A stretch of DNA of 64,000 nucleotides, from the NCBI RefSeq assembly GCF_029893355.1, contig NZ_JARZAI010000006.1, positions 248,001 through 312,000 on the forward strand, read 5' to 3'. Origin of the DNA: Kitasatospora sp. MAA4. GTDB lineage: Bacteria; Actinomycetota; Actinomycetes; Streptomycetales; Streptomycetaceae. Positions 61,538 to 64,000 of the stretch are shown one piece after another (the stretch's first letter is position 1; every line of letters begins with the position of its first letter). A model generated the notes under the pieces. That model was not told the DNA's origin. It worked only from the letters and a program-made list of their open reading frames with translations, and did no database searches. A program made the translations under genes and the position numbers.

Positions 61538-61648
61538 TCAGCCGCCCATCTCGTAGCGGTAGCTCGCCGCGGCAGGGGCCGCCTGGACGCGGGCGGCAGC
61601 AGCACGAATGGCCTTCTGGAGTTCGCTGACTCCGATTCTCTTCTGCAT
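61538..61648 (-). CDS. 36-residue peptide, candidate modified-peptide precursor
   Basis: ATG 61648 is preceded by GGGAG at 8 bases; TGA is at 61538-61540. The first 28 residues are a helical-looking, Ala/Arg/Gln/Lys-rich stretch (MQKRIGVSELQKAIRAAAAR at its start); the last eight are SYRYEMGG, with two Tyr, Glu, Met and a C-terminal Gly-Gly. About 78% of codons end in G/C, which supports coding. It is the first gene of a tight operon with exporter, Cys-rich protein, methyltransferase, FkbH-like protein and uricase, the position of a RiPP precursor. No RiPP cyclase, YcaO, LanB/C or radical-SAM gene is in the window, so the class cannot be named. Confidence 0.7.
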   Translation of the reverse strand: MQKRIGVSELQKAIRAAAARVQAAPAAASYRYEMGG

Positions 61649-61979
61649 GAGATGTCTCCCAGTTTCATTGAAATCTCCTGGAGCTTTGCGGGCTCCGTCG
61701 TGGCTCCGAGGCTAGGCAGTCACGATTATCGGAGTCAACGAGCGCCTGAACACGGGAACAGCCAATTCCCGAAGTGCCCAAGTGACAGCAGTTGGCAGTT
61801 GAACGGATTCGCCTCCGGGCACTCCGGTCGGGGGACCCTGGCCCCTGACCTGCACCCGGTCCGCGTCCGGTCCCCGTGGCCGTGGCGGTCCGGGCGCCGG
61901 GAGGACTGTTCCGGCCGTGGCATAAATTGTCCACATTGGCAGGCTATCGCCGCGATTGATATTCAATGACCATTGATGC
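61649..61979. other. 331-bp divergent intergenic region of the cluster
   Basis: It separates the peptide operon from the rightward small genes and must carry both promoters. The right end (about 61915-61980) is AT-rich, as expected for a promoter. CAGTTGAAC at 61796-61804 resembles one half of the StrR consensus, but no matching second half lies 11 bases away. No gene was recognised. Confidence 0.5.
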
Positions 61980-62288
61980 GTGTATCTCATCCATGCTCAG
62001 TTCGCCGCGGACAGCGGTGCCGTTTTCCCCGAGGGTGCCGAGGACATCGCGAGGCGATGTGCGCGGCCCGCGGACCGCCTTGAGCACGTCGTGCTGCATC
62101 CGGACGCGGTCGGGGGGGCGGTACTGGGCCTGTTCCTGCTGAGCGCCTCCCTGGCGGAGGCGGAGCAGACCGCCCGGGATCTGTCTGTGCGCGCTCTGGA
62201 GACAAGTCCGGAATTGCTGGGGTTTCGGCTCCTCAGCTGCCGGGCCGCCGTGCCGGCCGCCTACTACGACAGGCTGCTCAGGGAGTAG
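61980..62288 (+). CDS. Small conserved-looking protein, unknown function
   Basis: 102 residues from GTG 61980, ending TAG 62286-62288. Pattern beta (MYLIHAQF), helix (EGAEDIARRCARP), beta (LEHVVLHPD), beta (GAVLGLFLL), helix (SLAEAEQTARDLSVRAL), beta (LGFRLLSC) suggests a ferredoxin-like fold. Codon use is typical of the organism. No ribosome site is visible before the GTG, so it may be leaderless. I remember similar small proteins beside actinomycete peptide clusters, but no function. It is first in the rightward set with a hairpin right behind it. Confidence 0.65.
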   Translation: MYLIHAQFAADSGAVFPEGAEDIARRCARPADRLEHVVLHPDAVGGAVLGLFLLSASLAEAEQTARDLSVRALETSPELLGFRLLSCRAAVPAAYYDRLLRE

Positions 62289-62323
62289 GCGACGGCGTAC
62301 CGGACCGGGTCCGCCAGGTCAAC

Positions 62324-62355
62324 TTGGACAAAATATGCCAGTGCATATTTTGTCC
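62324..62355. repeat. 14-bp perfect AT-rich inverted repeat
   Basis: TGGACAAAATATGC (62324-62337) and GCATATTTTGTCCA (62342-62355) are exact complements with a CAGT loop. It lies 36 bases after the stop of the 102-residue protein and 90 bases before the next start. It could be that gene's terminator or, given its AT content, an operator for the genes to the right. Confidence 0.85.
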
Positions 62356-62444
62356 AGGGCGGAACCCTTCCCGCAGGGCCCGTTCGAGGGCAGAGTTCAT
62401 GGTGTCGGAGCTGGGAAAATCGCTTGACTATAGGAGCACTTGCA

Positions 62445-62618
62445 ATGTCCGTCATTCGTCGCACCCTCGTTCTTCCCCTTATCGCCGCGGGCCTGGTGCT
62501 GCTCGCGCCGGCTCATCAGGAGGCCGGAGCGAACACCGCCGTTCGGGCAGACGCACCGGTGGCAGCGGTGGCCGCGCCCGCGCCCGTCGTCCCCGGCGAC
62601 CTGACCTGGGGGGCGTGA
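62445..62618 (+). CDS. 57-residue secreted small peptide
   Basis: ATG 62445 with AGGAG 8 bases upstream. Basic start (MSVIRRT), hydrophobic core (LVLPLIAAGLVLLAP) and a likely cleavage region around AGA form a Sec signal. The mature part is Ala/Val/Pro-rich and ends GDLTWGA. An upstream in-frame ATG (62427 region) has no ribosome site. Small secreted peptides with a terminal TWG-like motif occur in streptomycetes without known function; a link to the neighbouring cluster is positional only. Confidence 0.7.
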   Translation: MSVIRRTLVLPLIAAGLVLLAPAHQEAGANTAVRADAPVAAVAAPAPVVPGDLTWGA

Positions 62619-62743
62619 CCTCCGCGCTGTTGCGGGCACGCGTCGGCCGGAGAATTGCCCGCGTCATGCTGTTGTTCTATGGCAAGCCTATCCATTTCAT
62701 TTGCTTATGGCCATGCCCTGACTTGTGCCAACAAGGAGTCGGT

Positions 62744-63793
62744 GTGAATACGCGTCAGCGAGCGGTGGATGCCGCGGGTGAGAATTCGGACTACCTGATC
62801 GCGCTGCGGGACAAAGGGCTGAGGGACCTTCCGGTCGAGCTCGTCCGGCTCGACGGACTCACCATCGTCTCGACCCCGCGCGTGGCCGGTGAGGATCTCG
62901 AGTACGCCCGCACGCTCGCCGAGACCGAAGCGGCCCTCCCCCCGATCACCGTGCACCGCGCGACGATGAAGGTCGTCGACGGCGTGCATCGGGTGCGGGC
63001 CGCCGCACTGCGCGGGCAGGAGCACATCGACGCCCGGTTCTTCGACGGGAACGAGGAGGACGCGTACCTCCTGTCGGTCGCCATGAACGTCGCCCAGGGA
63101 CGCCCGCTGTCCCTGGACGACCGGGTGGCGGCCGTCACGCGGATCCTCACGTCCCATCCGCAGTGGTCGGACCGGGCCGTGGCATCCATCGCCGGCCTGT
63201 CGGCACCAAAGGTCGCGGAGGTTCGCCGCCGGCTGGGCGACGGCCAGGAGCCGGGAGCGACCAGGATCGGCCGGGACGGCCGGGCCAGACCGCTCAACTG
63301 CGCGCATGCCCGCACCCTCGCCAGCCAGCTGATCAGGGAGAACCCGGAGGCGTCGCTGCGCCAGATCGGCAAGAAGGCCGGCATCTCGCCGGCCACGGTG
63401 GCCGACGTCCGGGACCGCATGCTCCGCGGTGACGACCCCGTGCCGTCCCGCCAGCGCGTGCTGGCTTCCGTCGAGCCGCTCCCACGGCGCAAGGTGCAGC
63501 ACGCCGAGGCCGGCCATGCCGTTCTTGAGATGAGGTCACCCGCCGAGCTGCTGTCGATGTTCGACGCACTGCGGCGCGATCCCTCGCTGCGGTTCAACGA
63601 GTCGGGGCGGACGGTCCTGCGGATGCTGGAGGCCTGCGCCCTCGTCGCCCGGGACCAGAAGCGGATCGCCTCGGTCGTCCCCGTGCACTGCAAGGGCCCG
63701 ATGTCGGAGCTGATGCGCGGGTTCTCGGACGTCTGGAAGGGGCTCGCCGACGCGTTGAAGCAGGACGAGTTCGTCGAGGCGGAGTCCGGCTGA
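62744..63793 (+). CDS. StrR-type ParB-like pathway regulator
   Basis: GTG 62744, five bases after AAGGAG; 349 residues, the same size as StrR. The ParB-like N terminus has STPRVAGEDLEYARTLAETE, then PPITVHRATMKVVDGVHRV and MNVAQGRPLSLDDRVAAVTR. The helix-turn-helix is HPQWSDRAVASIAGLSAPKV, followed by a second HTH-like part (RQIGKKAGISPATVADVR). StrR relatives (StrR, NovG, Tei15-type) activate antibiotic biosynthesis genes, so the surrounding genes probably form a pathway under its control. The 125-bp gap before it is AT-rich. Confidence 0.93.
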   Translation: MNTRQRAVDAAGENSDYLIALRDKGLRDLPVELVRLDGLTIVSTPRVAGEDLEYARTLAETEAALPPITVHRATMKVVDGVHRVRAAALRGQEHIDARFFDGNEEDAYLLSVAMNVAQGRPLSLDDRVAAVTRILTSHPQWSDRAVASIAGLSAPKVAEVRRRLGDGQEPGATRIGRDGRARPLNCAHARTLASQLIRENPEASLRQIGKKAGISPATVADVRDRMLRGDDPVPSRQRVLASVEPLPRRKVQHAEAGHAVLEMRSPAELLSMFDALRRDPSLRFNESGRTVLRMLEACALVARDQKRIASVVPVHCKGPMSELMRGFSDVWKGLADALKQDEFVEAESG

Positions 63794-63859
63794 GCTCCGC
63801 GGCGTGGCCTCGCCGCACTCTCCAACCTCCCGTACATCCACATCTGAAGGGGCTTTCCG

Positions 63860-64000
63860 ATGTCCATCACCCAATGGCCCGTGGTCACCCAGAACCCAAG
63901 CTCCGCTCAGGAGGAAGCCTGGATGGGGTTGGCGCTCGACCTGGCCGTCGAGAACGTCGGCGCGGGCGGCGGTCCGTTCGGCGCGGTGGTCCTGCGCGAC
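63860..64000 (+). CDS. Guanine-deaminase-like nucleobase deaminase, N-terminal part
   Basis: ATG 63860 with AAGGGG upstream; 47 codons are inside the window and the gene runs off the right edge. ALDLAVENVGAGGGPFGAVV is the start of the cytidine-deaminase fold as in GuaD and related nucleobase deaminases; the zinc ligands would come later. It follows the StrR-type regulator by 66 bp. Guanine deaminase makes xanthine, which would feed the xanthine dehydrogenase and uricase of this window, but the catalytic part is not visible. Confidence 0.8.
   Translation, partial: MSITQWPVVTQNPSSAQEEAWMGLALDLAVENVGAGGGPFGAVVLRD

Noticed and set aside
61796..61804. StrR-binding site in the divergent region
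   Set aside because: Only one half-site resembles the consensus I remember; the partner half 11 bases away does not match.
1..64000. Insertion sequence, prophage or genomic-island borders
   Set aside because: No transposase, integrase, terminal inverted repeats or tRNA-flanked repeats were seen.

Overview
The window comes from a high-GC actinomycete, almost certainly Streptomyces or Kitasatospora. Signs of this are third-position G/C in nearly every codon, frequent GTG (and some TTG) starts behind AGGAGG-type ribosome sites, an F420-dependent glucose-6-phosphate dehydrogenase, a complete conservon (cvnABCDE), a StrR-type regulator and a single bldA-type TTA codon. No IS element, prophage, CRISPR array, rRNA or tRNA was recognised.

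Layout. 0-8.2 kb is conserved chromosomal background: the end of an NCS1 permease, a glycerophosphodiesterase, an anti-sigma-type ATPase, a SEC-C/DUF5926 protein, a Prim-Pol domain protein, a PP2C phosphatase and aminopeptidase P. 8.2-25.4 kb is mixed: a SigE-family ECF sigma factor with a translationally coupled membrane protein, GlxA/rhodanese and GlxA/isochorismatase pairs, an aquaporin-like channel, a GT-C-type membrane protein, a sortase-type LAXTG surface protein, a CoA transferase, a TetR regulator, an MFS exporter, an unknown Tat-secreted protein and Fgd. 25.6-33.2 kb is a three-gene set: a YqiJ-like membrane protein with a Gly/His-rich segment, a flotillin, and a 1567-residue AAA ATPase. 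33.2-38.1 kb holds a PucR regulator divergent from a two-gene xanthine dehydrogenase operon.

38-48.7 kb concerns the cell surface and polysaccharide: a NodB deacetylase, a GH18 protein and a 2-hydroxyacid dehydrogenase, followed by a UDP-HexNAc-type dehydrogenase coupled to a hyaluronan-synthase-like GT2. Convergent to the last two are a deacetylase lipoprotein, a membrane-anchored CBM3-GH16-like protein and a LamG membrane protein. The likely job is making and trimming an exopolysaccharide. 49-53 kb is the conservon, whose P450 lacks the EXXR arginine and whose cvnC has a TTA codon.

53.1-64 kb is the most unusual part and looks like specialised metabolism. A DMATS prenyltransferase sits behind a 40-codon ORF that contains a perfect 13-bp hairpin, facing an FMO and a LuxR regulator. 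Next comes a six-gene minus-strand operon: a 36-residue peptide (too short for ordinary ORF calling), an MFS exporter, an eight-cysteine protein, a methyltransferase, an FkbH-like HAD protein and a genuine uricase. On the opposite strand are two small proteins, a StrR-type activator and the start of a guanine-deaminase-like enzyme. The cluster runs off the right edge. The peptide operon and its small-ORF neighbours are the best candidates for an undescribed system.
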